Translations under genes and position numbers: made by a program
Shown here: piece after piece, positions 6,844 through 15,170 of the stretch
How positions within the stretch are numbered: the first letter of the stretch is position 1
How the letters are laid out: every line of letters begins with the position of its first letter
Assembly (NCBI GenBank): GCA_038250675.1
Contig: JBBSCB010000007.1
Coordinates: forward strand, 1-64,000
DNA length: 64,000 bases
Direction: 5' to 3'
From: JAICUF01 sp038250675
GTDB lineage: Bacteria > Gemmatimonadota > Gemmatimonadetes > Gemmatimonadales > GWC2-71-9
The notes under the pieces: model-generated
Told to the model about the DNA's origin: nothing
The model's database searches: none
The model's input: the letters and a program-made list of their open reading frames with translations, nothing else

Positions 6844-8577
6844 ATGTCAGGCCCCCTCATGCTCGATCAACTCGATCCCACGACCGAAAAGTTCACCTCC
6901 CCGACCGGCCTCCGGGTCCGTCAGGACCTGTACGACGAAGACTATTCCGACGAAGACTACGATCAGATGCTTTCGATGTACGAGGGCACCATGGCCTCGA
7001 TCGTCGAAGGCGAGATCGTCAAGTCCAAGGTCCTTCGCGTCACCGATAATGCCGTCATTCTCGACGTCGGCTTCAAGTCCGAGGGCTCCGTCCCGCTGGA
7101 CGAGTTCAAGGATCCGCAGTCGCTGAAGGAGGGGGATGAGGTCGAGGTCTTCCTCGAGCACCTCGAGGACCAGGAGGGCGCGGTCGTCCTGTCGAAGAAG
7201 AAGGCCGACTTCATGCGGGTCTGGGAAAAGATCCGCGTCGCGCACGAGAGCGACGAGCCGGTCGAGGGGACGCTGACCAAGAAGATCAAGGGTGGCGTGG
7301 TGGTGAACCTGATGGGCGTCGACGCGTTCCTGCCGGGCAGCCAGATCGCGCTCCGCCGGGTGCCCAACATCGACGAGCTGCTGGGCCAGACCTACGAGTT
7401 CAAGATCATCAAGCTCAACAAGCGGCGCCGCAACATCGTCGTCAGCCGCCGCGTGATCCTGGAGAACGAGCGGGCCCACAAGCGCGAACACCTGATGAAG
7501 GAGCTCGCCGTCGGCCAGGTGCGGAAGGGTGTCGTCAAGAACATCACCGACTTCGGTGCGTTCATCGACCTCGGCGGTGTGGACGGCCTGCTGCACATCA
7601 CCGACATGTCGTACGGCCGCGTCTCCCATCCCACCGAGATGGTGGCGATCGGCCAGGAGGTGGAGGTCAAGATCCTGGACATCGACTGGCAGCGTGAGCG
7701 CATCAGCCTCGGCATGAAGCAACTCCAGAGCTATCCCTGGCAGAACGTCGCGGCCAAGTACCCGGTCGGCACCCGGGTCCAGGGCAAGGTGGTCTCGATC
7801 ACCAACTACGGCGCGTTCGTCGAGCTGGAGCCGGGGATCGAGGGCTTGGTCCACATCTCCGAGATGAGCTGGACCCGCAACGTGCGCCACCCGTCCAAGA
7901 TCGTCAGCATCGGCGAAACCATCGAGGCCGTCGTGCTCAAGGTGGACGAGAGCGAGGAGAAGATCTCGCTCGGCATGAAGCAGACCGAACAGGACCCGTG
8001 GATGGTGCTCCCGCTCAAGTATCCGGTCAACACCCGCATCACCGGCAAGGTGCGGAACCTGACCAGCTTCGGCGCCTTCGTCGAGATCGAGCCGGGCATT
8101 GACGGGTTGATCCACATCTCCGACATGTCGTGGACCAAGCGGGTGCAGCATCCGTCGGAAGTCGTGAAAAAGGGCGACACGGTGGACGTGATCATCCTCA
8201 ACATCGACGCCGACAACAAGCGCATCAGTCTCGGTCTCAAGCAGGCCGAGGAAGACCCGTGGCTCAAGATCGGCGAGACCTTTCCGATCGGCATGGAGCT
8301 CCGGGGCCGGGCCGTGCGCCTGATGGACAAGGGCGTCGTGGTGGACCTGGGGAACGACATCGAGGGCTTCGTCCCCATGTCGCAGCTCGGCGTCGCCAAC
8401 ATCGAGAACCCCGGTGATGCGGTGAAGGAAGGCCAGCCGCTCGACCTCAAGGTGCTCGAGGTGGACCCGATCCATCACCGGATCGTGCTGGCGGTCATCG
8501 GCTATCCGGACGAGCCGATCATTCCGCCGGTCAAGCCGGTCTACGACGAGTCCGAGGCCGCGGCCACCGAAGGCTGA
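6844..8577 (+). CDS. rpsA: 30S ribosomal protein S1
   Basis: S1 binds mRNA on the 30S subunit and helps initiation. It has 577 residues. An acidic N-terminal segment (DLYDEDYSDEDYDQ) is followed by about six S1/OB repeats, recognisable by repeated VVKNITDFGAFIDLGG, VSITNYGAFVELEPGIEGLVH and VRNLTSFGAFVEIEPGIDGLIH type blocks, each ending in a KISLGMKQ or RISLGLKQ motif. The ATG at 6844 directly follows AAAGG, so the in-frame ATG at 6859 (MLDQLDP) is an equally good start. A strong terminator follows at 8599. Confidence 0.96.
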   Translation: MSGPLMLDQLDPTTEKFTSPTGLRVRQDLYDEDYSDEDYDQMLSMYEGTMASIVEGEIVKSKVLRVTDNAVILDVGFKSEGSVPLDEFKDPQSLKEGDEVEVFLEHLEDQEGAVVLSKKKADFMRVWEKIRVAHESDEPVEGTLTKKIKGGVVVNLMGVDAFLPGSQIALRRVPNIDELLGQTYEFKIIKLNKRRRNIVVSRRVILENERAHKREHLMKELAVGQVRKGVVKNITDFGAFIDLGGVDGLLHITDMSYGRVSHPTEMVAIGQEVEVKILDIDWQRERISLGMKQLQSYPWQNVAAKYPVGTRVQGKVVSITNYGAFVELEPGIEGLVHISEMSWTRNVRHPSKIVSIGETIEAVVLKVDESEEKISLGMKQTEQDPWMVLPLKYPVNTRITGKVRNLTSFGAFVEIEPGIDGLIHISDMSWTKRVQHPSEVVKKGDTVDVIILNIDADNKRISLGLKQAEEDPWLKIGETFPIGMELRGRAVRLMDKGVVVDLGNDIEGFVPMSQLGVANIENPGDAVKEGQPLDLKVLEVDPIHHRIVLAVIGYPDEPIIPPVKPVYDESEAAATEG

Positions 8578-8598
8578 GCCCTGCCGGCTCCGTTGACA

Positions 8599-8634
8599 GA
8601 AGCGCCCCGGGATTCCCGGGGCGCTTCGTCGTTT
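8599..8634 (+). terminator. Intrinsic terminator after rpsA
   Basis: A perfect 13-bp stem (8599-8611 against 8615-8627, GAAGCGCCCCGGG/CCCGGGGCGCTTC) closes a 3-nt loop and is followed by the T-containing tail GTCGTTTCC. It separates rpsA from the carboxylase locus. Confidence 0.8.
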
Positions 8635-8651
8635 CCCCCCGTCGCCGCATG

Positions 8652-8657
8652 TATATT
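8652..8657 (+). promoter_or_regulatory. Candidate -10 element for the carboxyltransferase gene (leaderless)
   Basis: TATATT at 8652-8657 is the only good -10 match between the terminator and the ATG at 8665. Initiation 7 nt downstream would fall at 8664, one base before the start codon. The -35 region is weak (TCGTTT at 17-bp spacing), so this is less certain than the dus or truA cases. Confidence 0.4.
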
Positions 8658-8664
8658 CCGCGCC

Positions 8665-10218
8665 ATGCCTGATCCCCGACAGCTCCTCGAAGACCTCCGC
8701 CACCGCCAGGCGCTCGCCGAGCAGGGCGGGGGCGCCGCCCGCGTGGCGCAGCAGCACAGGAAGGGCAAGCTCACCGCCCGCGAACGCCTCGACCTCCTGC
8801 TCGACGAGGGCAGCTTCGTCGAGTTCGACCGGTTCGTCACTCATCGCGCCACCGCGTTCGGGCTGGCCGAGCAGATCTACCCCGGCGACGGCGTCGTCAC
8901 CGGGTACGGCCGGGTGAACGGCCGTCTGGTGTACGTGTTTTCCCAGGACTTCACCGTGTTCGGTGGATCGCTCTCCGAGGCCCACGCCGAGAAGATCTGC
9001 AAGGTGATGGACCTCGCCGTGCGGAACGGTGCCCCCATCGTGGGGCTGAACGATTCCGGCGGCGCCCGGATCCAGGAGGGCGTCGTCTCCCTGGGCGGCT
9101 ACGCCGATATCTTCCTCCGCAACACCCTTGCGTCGGGCGTCGTCCCCCAGCTCTCCGCCGTGCTCGGTCCCTGCGCCGGCGGCGCCGTCTACAGCCCGGC
9201 GATCACTGATTTCACGTTCATGGTCCGCGGCGTGAGCTACATGTTCGTGACCGGCCCCAGTGTCGTGAAGACGGTGACCCATGAAGAGGTGAGCTTCGAG
9301 CAGCTCGGCGGCGCCGATGTGCACGGCGGTGTCTCGGGCGTGTCGCACTTTACCCACGACTCCGAGCCCGCCTGCATCCAGGCGATTCGGGAGCTGCTCG
9401 GCTTCCTGCCGGGCAACAACGTGGACGCACCGCCAATCCGGCCGACCGACGACGCAGACGACCGCCGCGACGAGGCGCTCCTCGACCTGATCCCCGCAAG
9501 TCCCAGCACCCCGTACGACATGCACGACGTGATCCGCCGCGTCATTGACGACGGCGCGTTTCTGGAAGTGCACGCGGGCTACGCCGATAACATCATCTGC
9601 GGGTTCGCCCGGCTGGGCGGCCGCCCGGTGGGGATCGTGGCCAATCAGCCGGCGGTGCTGGCGGGCGTGCTGGACATCAGCGCGTCCGGCAAGGCGGCGC
9701 GGTTCATCCGGTTCTGTGACTGCTTCAATGTGCCGGTCGTCACCTTTGTCGACGTGCCCGGGTTTCTGCCCGGGGTGGCCCAGGAGCACGGCGGCATCAT
9801 CCGCCACGGGGCCAAGCTGCTCTACGCGTACTGTGAGGCGACCGTGCCCAAGCTGACGGTGATTACCCGGAAGGCCTACGGCGGCGCATACGACGTGATG
9901 AGCTCCAAGCACATCCGCGGCGACCTCAATCTCGCGTGGCCCACGGCCGAGATCGCCGTCATGGGGCCCAAGGGCGCGGTGGAAATTCTGTTCAAGGACG
10001 AGATCGCCAGGGCCGACGATCCGGCGGCGGCCACCGCGCAGCTCAGTGACGAGTACACCGCCAAGTTCGCCAATCCCTATGCGGCCGCAGCCCGCGGTTA
10101 CGTGGACGACGTGATCGATCCCCGCGACACCCGGCCCCGGCTCATTGACGCCCTGCGGACGCTGGCCGGGAAGCGGGACCGGAACCCCCCGCGCAAGCAC
10201 GGGAACATGCCCCTCTGA
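8665..10218 (+). CDS. Acyl-CoA carboxylase carboxyltransferase (propionyl-CoA carboxylase beta type)
   Basis: Transfers the carboxyl group from carboxybiotin to an acyl-CoA, probably propionyl-CoA. It has 517 residues, typical of PccB/AccD5-type subunits. It shows the crotonase-like double domain: NDSGGARIQEGV and GPCAGGAVYSPAITDF in the N-half, and DVPGFLPG with KAYGGAYDVMSSKHI in the C-half. ATG 8665 is chosen because MPDPRQLLEDLRHR matches family N-termini; upstream in-frame sequence runs through the terminator. Biotin carboxylase and biotin carrier genes lie 1.1 and 3.8 kb downstream on the same strand. Confidence 0.93.
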   Translation: MPDPRQLLEDLRHRQALAEQGGGAARVAQQHRKGKLTARERLDLLLDEGSFVEFDRFVTHRATAFGLAEQIYPGDGVVTGYGRVNGRLVYVFSQDFTVFGGSLSEAHAEKICKVMDLAVRNGAPIVGLNDSGGARIQEGVVSLGGYADIFLRNTLASGVVPQLSAVLGPCAGGAVYSPAITDFTFMVRGVSYMFVTGPSVVKTVTHEEVSFEQLGGADVHGGVSGVSHFTHDSEPACIQAIRELLGFLPGNNVDAPPIRPTDDADDRRDEALLDLIPASPSTPYDMHDVIRRVIDDGAFLEVHAGYADNIICGFARLGGRPVGIVANQPAVLAGVLDISASGKAARFIRFCDCFNVPVVTFVDVPGFLPGVAQEHGGIIRHGAKLLYAYCEATVPKLTVITRKAYGGAYDVMSSKHIRGDLNLAWPTAEIAVMGPKGAVEILFKDEIARADDPAAATAQLSDEYTAKFANPYAAAARGYVDDVIDPRDTRPRLIDALRTLAGKRDRNPPRKHGNMPL

Positions 10219-10265
10219 CGGCGCGCACTGGCGTATCGCCAATGAATTTGGCATCTTGGGAGGTC

Positions 10266-11243
10266 ATGCACGCCATTCCCTTCCGCGCCGCGGCTGCGCT
10301 CACGATGGCTGCCGCCGTGCTGGCGGCACCGCTCAGGGCGCAGGCCGCGATCGATCCCAACATGGCGCCGCGCGCGGCCGCGCTGGAGCGTGCCGGCGAG
10401 CGGAAGGTGGCCACCGACATGCTGGGCCACTATCTGGCCACGGCCCAGGATGACGGCAAGGCGTGGTTCCAGCTGGGCCGGTTCTACATCCTCGATGCGC
10501 GGGACTGGCACGCACGGGGCCATCGTGGCGATCCGGACGGCGAGCTCTACCTGAGTCTCGCCGTCGTGGCGCTGGATCAGGCCACCCGGCTCCTGGTGGA
10601 TTCCGCCGCCGTGTTCCGCACCATCGAGGAAATGGACCGGGCGCTCCTCTTTGTCGAGGACTCCGGCTGGGCCGCCGCGCGTGAACGCCGGCCACGAGCC
10701 ATTTCCGCGCCGCTCCCCGACTACATCGTCGAGCTCGGAGCCAATCTCCTCGGCTCGTGTCCCGCGAACGGCGTGCTGCTGACCGGCGGGCAGCTCGAGA
10801 CGGTGGCAGTCTGGTACGCCTCGCTCGAGACCGGGCGCCGCCCCGACGTGCTGCCGCTCCGCCCCGATCTCTATTCGACCGACTCGATCTACCGCCGGCG
10901 CATGGCGGGCGAGCTGGGCGTGGATCCCTCGCTGGCGATCCGCCCGGCGCTCACCGAGACCGCGGTGCACCGTCCCGTCTGCATCGGGCCCGGCGCGGAT
11001 ACGGCGGCGGCGCCGGCCGGTCGCGCGACGCCGCTCCGCCTGGTGCGCGTGGTCGGTGTGTTCCAGACCCCGTCCGACGTCCCCTCCGTCGCGCAGCTCC
11101 TCGAGGCCATCCGCCTCGGCGGCACCATCTGGACGCGCGACGTGCTGGCGGTGTACGCCGCCGCCGCGCAGTACAACAACCTTCTCTGCGGTGGTCTGCT
11201 GCTCCCGCTCGGGGGCATCACACCGCGAGCATGCGGGACCTGA
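10266..11243 (+). CDS. Hypothetical secreted protein
   Basis: A 325-aa protein of unknown function. The start at 10266 gives a clear Sec signal peptide (HAIPFRAAAALTMAAAVLAAPLRAQA, cut after about residue 27), preceded by GGGAGG at short spacing; ATG 10242 is an alternative. The middle (GVLLTGGQLETVAVWYASLETGRRPDVLPL in separate blocks) faintly resembles the C-terminal part of DUF2723-type membrane proteins, where a comparable stretch follows the membrane helices, but no such helices are present. It sits between the carboxyltransferase and biotin carboxylase genes without obvious connection to them. Confidence 0.75.
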   Translation: MHAIPFRAAAALTMAAAVLAAPLRAQAAIDPNMAPRAAALERAGERKVATDMLGHYLATAQDDGKAWFQLGRFYILDARDWHARGHRGDPDGELYLSLAVVALDQATRLLVDSAAVFRTIEEMDRALLFVEDSGWAAARERRPRAISAPLPDYIVELGANLLGSCPANGVLLTGGQLETVAVWYASLETGRRPDVLPLRPDLYSTDSIYRRRMAGELGVDPSLAIRPALTETAVHRPVCIGPGADTAAAPAGRATPLRLVRVVGVFQTPSDVPSVAQLLEAIRLGGTIWTRDVLAVYAAAAQYNNLLCGGLLLPLGGITPRACGT

Positions 11244-11309
11244 GCCGCACCAGTTCCCGCCGGTCATGATGCAGTCGCTTCCCGCCCATACCGTTCGCCT
11301 CCGCCGCCC

Positions 11310-12803
11310 ATGAAGCGCGTCCTCATCGCCAATCGGGGGGAGATCGCGCTTCGCATTGTGCGCGCCTGTCACGAGGAGGGCCTCGAGGCGGTGGCCGTCT
11401 ACTCGGCCGTGGACCGCACGGCACCCCACGTCCGGGCGGCCGACTACGCCATGCTGATCGGCGAGGCGGCCCCGTCCGCCAGCTACCTCTCGATCGACCG
11501 ACTGCTGGATGCGGCCGCGAGGAGCGGCGCCGACGGCGTCCATCCCGGCTACGGCTTTCTGGCGGAGCGCGCCGCCTTCGCCGAGGCGGTCGAGGGGGCG
11601 GGGCTCGTGTGGATCGGCCCGCCGGCGGCCGCCATCCGCGCCATGGGCGACAAGACCGAGGCGCGGCGTCGCCTGGCGGAGGCCGGCGTGCCGATCGTGC
11701 CCGGCGCCGTGGCGCCGCTGACCGACCCGGCGCTCGCGCGGACGTTGGCGGCCGAGCTCGGCTACCCGGTGATGGTGAAGGCGGCGGCGGGCGGTGGCGG
11801 CAAGGGGATGCGCGTGGTGCCCGAACCGGGCGCGCTGGCGGAGGCACTGGCCGCGGCGGCGTCGGAGGCGCTGAAGTCGTTTGGCGACGCCGCCGTCTAC
11901 CTCGAGAAATTCATCGAGCAGCCCCGGCACATGGAAATCCAGGTGCTGGCTGACGCGACTCGCACCGTGCACCTGGGCGAGCGCGAGTGCTCCATCCAGC
12001 GGCGGCACCAGAAGCTGGTGGAGGAGGCGCCGTCGGTCGCGGTCTCCGACGTGCGCCGGGAGCGGATGGGCGCGGCGGCGGTCGCGGCGGCGGCGGCGGT
12101 CGGCTATCGCGGGGCCGGCACCTGCGAGTTCCTCCTCTCGGCCGACGGCTCGTTCTACTTCCTCGAGATGAATACGCGCATCCAGGTCGAGCACCCGGTC
12201 ACCGAGCTGGTCTACGGTGTGGACCTCGTGCGCGAGCAGCTGCGCATCGCGCGAGGGATGCCGATGTCGGTCGGGTCGGCGCCGTTGCGTCCCCGCGGCT
12301 GGGCCATCGAATGCCGCATCACCAGCGAGGATCCGGCCAACGGCTTCCTGCCGACGACCGGTCGGGTCGACTATCTGCGACCGCCGGCGGGTCCCGGCGT
12401 TCGCTGGGACAGCGGCATCGAAGTGGGCAACGAGATCACGCTCTACTACGACTCGATGCTCGCCAAGCTCATCGTCTGGGCGCCGGACCGCCCGCAGGCC
12501 ATCGGCCGCATGCGCCGGGCGCTCGACGAGCTGGTGCTGGTGGGCGTGTCGACCAACCAGGCCTTTCACGCGCGGCTGATGGCGGATGCCGCCTATCAGC
12601 GCGGCGAGGTGGACATCCAGTTTCTCGATCGGCGTCCCGACCTGCTGGCGGCCGCCGTCGACCCCGACCTCGAGCTGCACATCGCCGTTGCCGCCGCCAT
12701 CGCCGAGGACGAGGCGCGCCGTTCCCGGCGGCCGGCGGTGGCGGTCGACGCGAGCGGCGCCAGCGCATGGGCGCTGGCCGCCCGTCGCGATGCGCTCGGG
12801 TGA
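11310..12803 (+). CDS. Biotin carboxylase subunit of acyl-CoA carboxylase
   Basis: ATP-dependent carboxylation of biotin using bicarbonate. It has 497 residues and begins with the family N-terminus KRVLIANRGEIALRIVRAC. Further motifs are GYGFLAERA, the glycine-rich ATP-grasp loop KAAAGGGGKGMRVV, the ERECSIQRRHQK segment, and EMNTRIQVEHPVTE with catalytic Glu and Arg residues. It lacks a fused biotinyl domain; the carrier is the separate gene at 14032. Its stop overlaps the methyltransferase start by GTGA. Together with the carboxyltransferase at 8665 it forms a three-subunit enzyme, which could serve propionyl-CoA or acetyl-CoA. Confidence 0.94.
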   Translation: MKRVLIANRGEIALRIVRACHEEGLEAVAVYSAVDRTAPHVRAADYAMLIGEAAPSASYLSIDRLLDAAARSGADGVHPGYGFLAERAAFAEAVEGAGLVWIGPPAAAIRAMGDKTEARRRLAEAGVPIVPGAVAPLTDPALARTLAAELGYPVMVKAAAGGGGKGMRVVPEPGALAEALAAAASEALKSFGDAAVYLEKFIEQPRHMEIQVLADATRTVHLGERECSIQRRHQKLVEEAPSVAVSDVRRERMGAAAVAAAAAVGYRGAGTCEFLLSADGSFYFLEMNTRIQVEHPVTELVYGVDLVREQLRIARGMPMSVGSAPLRPRGWAIECRITSEDPANGFLPTTGRVDYLRPPAGPGVRWDSGIEVGNEITLYYDSMLAKLIVWAPDRPQAIGRMRRALDELVLVGVSTNQAFHARLMADAAYQRGEVDIQFLDRRPDLLAAAVDPDLELHIAVAAAIAEDEARRSRRPAVAVDASGASAWALAARRDALG

Positions 12804-14035
12804 ACGCCGTCCGCATCCTCCGCCTCGCCGCCGGCGGTGATGGCGTGAGCCGCCTGGACGATGGCCGGACGCTGTTCGTGCCGCGCACCGCGCCGGGTGA
12901 CCTGGTGCAGCCGTGCCGGCTCCGGACTCACCGGCGCTTTGCCCGCGCGCGCATGGGGCGCCTGGTGGAGCCGGGGCCCGATCGGGTGACGCCGCGTTGC
13001 CCGCACTATATCGCGGACGACTGCGGCGGCTGTCAGCTGCAGCATCTGAGCGACGACGCGCAGCGCGCGGCGCGCCAGGGCTTCGTCGGCGACGCGCTTC
13101 GCCGGCTTGCCCATGTGGAGGTCGCCGATCCGCCGATCGAACCGGCGGAGCACCAGTGGGGATACCGCACCAAGCTCACGCTGCACCCATCGGCGGATCG
13201 GCGCCGGATCGGCCTGCACCCGGTCGATCGGCCCGATGACGTCTTTGATCTCCGTGTCTGCCACATCACATCGCCCGATCTCATGGCGCTCTGGCCGGTA
13301 CTTTCGCGGCTCCGGCATCTGCTGCCCGAGGGGCTGGAGCATCTGGTGCTGCGGCTGGATCGCTCGGGGCACCGGCATGTGATCGCGCGGGTCCGGGGCG
13401 GCACGCTCTGGAACCATGCGGGCGAGGTTCACGCGGCGCTGGACGCAGCGGGAGTCGGTGCCACGCTGTGGTGGCAGCCCGAGGCCGGCGCGGCGCGTGC
13501 CGTGGCCGGCAGCGGTGAGGCGTTTCCCGCCACCGTATTTGAGCAGATTCACCCGGCCATGGGCGACCGGGTCCGCGCTGCTGCCGTCGCCGCCATGGAC
13601 GGGGTGGGCGGCCGGCTCGTCTGGGACCTCTACGCCGGGCTGGGCGAGACCGCCGATCTGCTGATGGCGGCGGGTGCGACGGTGCACAGTGTCGAGTCTG
13701 ACGCTCGCGCGGTGGCGCACGCGGCGCGGCGCGGCACCGGCCGGCCCGAGACGCGTGTCGTGCGGCACACCGGCCGGGTGGAAGACGTGCTGGGCCAGCT
13801 GCCGGACCCCGCAGCGGTCATCACCAATCCGCCGCGCGTGGGCATGGACGCCCGCGTAAGCGCCGCGCTGGCCGAACGCGGGCCGGCGCGGATCGTCTAC
13901 ATCTCCTGCGATGCCGCCACGCTGGCGCGGGACATCGGGCGCCTGAAGGGCTACCATCTGGCCGGGCTCCGGGCATTCGACCTGTTTCCCCAGACGGCGC
14001 ACGTCGAAACTCTGGCGGTACTGGAGCATGCATGA
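12800..14035 (+). CDS. Fe-S 23S rRNA/tRNA (uracil-5-)-methyltransferase, RlmD/RumA family
   Basis: An SAM-dependent RNA m5U methyltransferase of 411 residues. An N-terminal TRAM-like OB domain is followed by a [4Fe-4S] ligand set C67, C75, C78 (CPHY...DDCGGCQLQH) and C154. The SAM-binding fold contains WDLYAGLGETADLL, then the substrate loop TNPPRVGMD and the catalytic cysteine C370 in YISCDAATLARD. GTG at 12800 is chosen because it overlaps the biotin carboxylase stop by GTGA and gives a normal N-terminus. The 3' end overlaps the biotin carrier gene by ATGA. Whether the target is rRNA or tRNA cannot be told from sequence alone. Confidence 0.9.
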   Translation: MNAVRILRLAAGGDGVSRLDDGRTLFVPRTAPGDLVQPCRLRTHRRFARARMGRLVEPGPDRVTPRCPHYIADDCGGCQLQHLSDDAQRAARQGFVGDALRRLAHVEVADPPIEPAEHQWGYRTKLTLHPSADRRRIGLHPVDRPDDVFDLRVCHITSPDLMALWPVLSRLRHLLPEGLEHLVLRLDRSGHRHVIARVRGGTLWNHAGEVHAALDAAGVGATLWWQPEAGAARAVAGSGEAFPATVFEQIHPAMGDRVRAAAVAAMDGVGGRLVWDLYAGLGETADLLMAAGATVHSVESDARAVAHAARRGTGRPETRVVRHTGRVEDVLGQLPDPAAVITNPPRVGMDARVSAALAERGPARIVYISCDAATLARDIGRLKGYHLAGLRAFDLFPQTAHVETLAVLEHA

Positions 14036-14532
14036 AGTACTTCGTGACCGTGGGTGGCCGCGAGACGGAGATCGAGGTGGACGGGGACCGGGTCGTCGTC
14101 GCCGGCACCGTGGTGGCGGCCACGCTCTCGACCGTGCCGGGATCGCCGCTGAGGCAGCTCGTCATCGGCGGTCGGTCGGTCGCGTTGCCGATGGAGCCCG
14201 CGGGTCGGGGGCTGTGGGCGGTCACGGTCGCGGGGGAACGTCGCGAGGCGGAGGTGGTGGACGAGCGGACCCGGCATGTCCGGTCGCTGACGGGCGATGC
14301 GGCCCGCACGGCGAGGCCGGCGGTGCTCCGGGCCCCGATGCCGGGGCTGGTGGTGCGGGTGCAGGTCGAGCCCGGCCAGTTGGTGGACGCCGGCACGCCA
14401 CTGGTGGTGCTCGAAGCGATGAAAATGGAGAATCAGCTCAAGGCCGCGGGACCGGCGACGATCGTGGCGATCCGGGTGGGGGTCGGCGCGGCGGTGGAGA
14501 AGGGCCAAGTCCTGATCGAGCTGGGCCCTTGA
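14032..14532 (+). CDS. Biotin carboxyl carrier protein of acyl-CoA carboxylase
   Basis: A 166-aa protein with a C-terminal biotinyl domain (PMPGLVVRVQVEPGQLVDAG) holding the biotinylation motif EAMKME, with modified lysine K131. The N-terminal half (KYFVTVGGRETEIEVDG) resembles the linker region of propionyl-CoA carboxylase alpha chains. It would shuttle carboxybiotin between the biotin carboxylase (11310) and carboxyltransferase (8665). It is translationally coupled to the methyltransferase gene by ATGA. Confidence 0.92.
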   Translation: MKYFVTVGGRETEIEVDGDRVVVAGTVVAATLSTVPGSPLRQLVIGGRSVALPMEPAGRGLWAVTVAGERREAEVVDERTRHVRSLTGDAARTARPAVLRAPMPGLVVRVQVEPGQLVDAGTPLVVLEAMKMENQLKAAGPATIVAIRVGVGAAVEKGQVLIELGP

Positions 14533-14558
14533 CCCAAACCGTGACTGCCCTGTATGTT
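14529..14558 (+). promoter_or_regulatory. Promoter for rplM-rpsI
   Basis: TTGACC (14529-14534), an 18-bp spacer, then TATGTT (14553-14558), at the very end of the biotin carrier gene. This is one of the best -35/-10 pairs in the window. Initiation near 14565 leaves a leader of about 150 nt. Confidence 0.6.
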
Positions 14559-14564
14559 ATGGGT

Positions 14565-14717
14565 CTGTCTTGATTTGCCCGTTCCGGGCATGCCCCGGTT
14601 CGAGGATTTGCCGGCTGCGTGCTGTGTGCGGCTGTTGCTTGTTCGTTCGTGCTGTCCGTTGATGCTTTCGTTCGTTGCGCCGTCCATTGCTTCAGCAGCC
14701 TCAAGGCCGATTGACCG
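14565..14717 (+). other. rplM leader with tandem imperfect repeat
   Basis: Untranslated leader of about 150 nt before L13, poor in A and rich in T, G and C. A small hairpin CCGGG-CATGC-CCCGG lies at 14584-14598. Two imperfect 24-nt copies starting TTCGTTCGT lie in tandem at 14642-14664 and 14667-14690. L13 operons are autoregulated by leader structures in some bacteria, so this could be a regulatory leader; the fold is not established here. Confidence 0.4.
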
Positions 14718-15170
14718 ATGAAAACGTTCTCCGCCACGCCTGATGACATTTCCCACGACTGGCTCGTCGTGGACGCCGCAGGCGTTCCGCTTGGCCGGCT
14801 CGCCAGCACCGTGGCGCAGCTCATCCGCGGCAAACACAAGCCGACGTACACGCCGCACATGGACGGCGGCGACTTCGTCGTCGTGATCAACGCGGCCAAG
14901 GTCAAGCTCACCGGCCGCAAGCTGGATCAGAAGACCTACTTCAAGCATACGGGCTACATGGGTCACGAGAGCCACACGGCGGCGCGCGACCTCCTGGCCA
15001 GGCACCCCGATCGCGTCATCGAGAAGGCGGTCTTCGGCATGCTGCCCAAGACGTCGCTCAGTAAGCAACACCTGCGCGGCAAGCTCAAGGTCTACGCCGA
15101 CGCGGCCCACCCGCACGCGGCGCAGCAGCCCGAGCCCTTTACCGTCAATTTCGAGAAGGTGAAAGCATGA
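14718..15170 (+). CDS. rplM: 50S ribosomal protein L13
   Basis: 150 residues, family length. The sequence shows HDWLVVDAAGVPLGRLAS near the N-terminus, RGKHKPTYTPHMDGGDFVVV, and the C-terminal half with HPDRVIEKAVFGMLPK. It assembles early on 23S rRNA. The stop overlaps the rpsI start by 4 bp (ATGA), the standard L13-S9 pair. Confidence 0.97.
   Translation: MKTFSATPDDISHDWLVVDAAGVPLGRLASTVAQLIRGKHKPTYTPHMDGGDFVVVINAAKVKLTGRKLDQKTYFKHTGYMGHESHTAARDLLARHPDRVIEKAVFGMLPKTSLSKQHLRGKLKVYADAAHPHAAQQPEPFTVNFEKVKA

Noticed and set aside
6847..10254. A 1,135-codon open frame on the minus strand, and similar long ones at 10098-12680, 22768-25446 and 39617-42184
   Set aside because: They are antisense to rpsA, carboxylase, pnp and guaA/lysA genes that carry clear family motifs. 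Long antisense frames are a normal effect of third-position GC in such DNA, and their His/Asp/Arg-rich translations match no family.
11987..12799. Extended N-terminus of the RNA methyltransferase inside the biotin carboxylase gene
   Set aside because: The extra sequence is the biotin carboxylase gene read in the wrong frame. GTG 12800 with GTGA overlap gives a normal protein.
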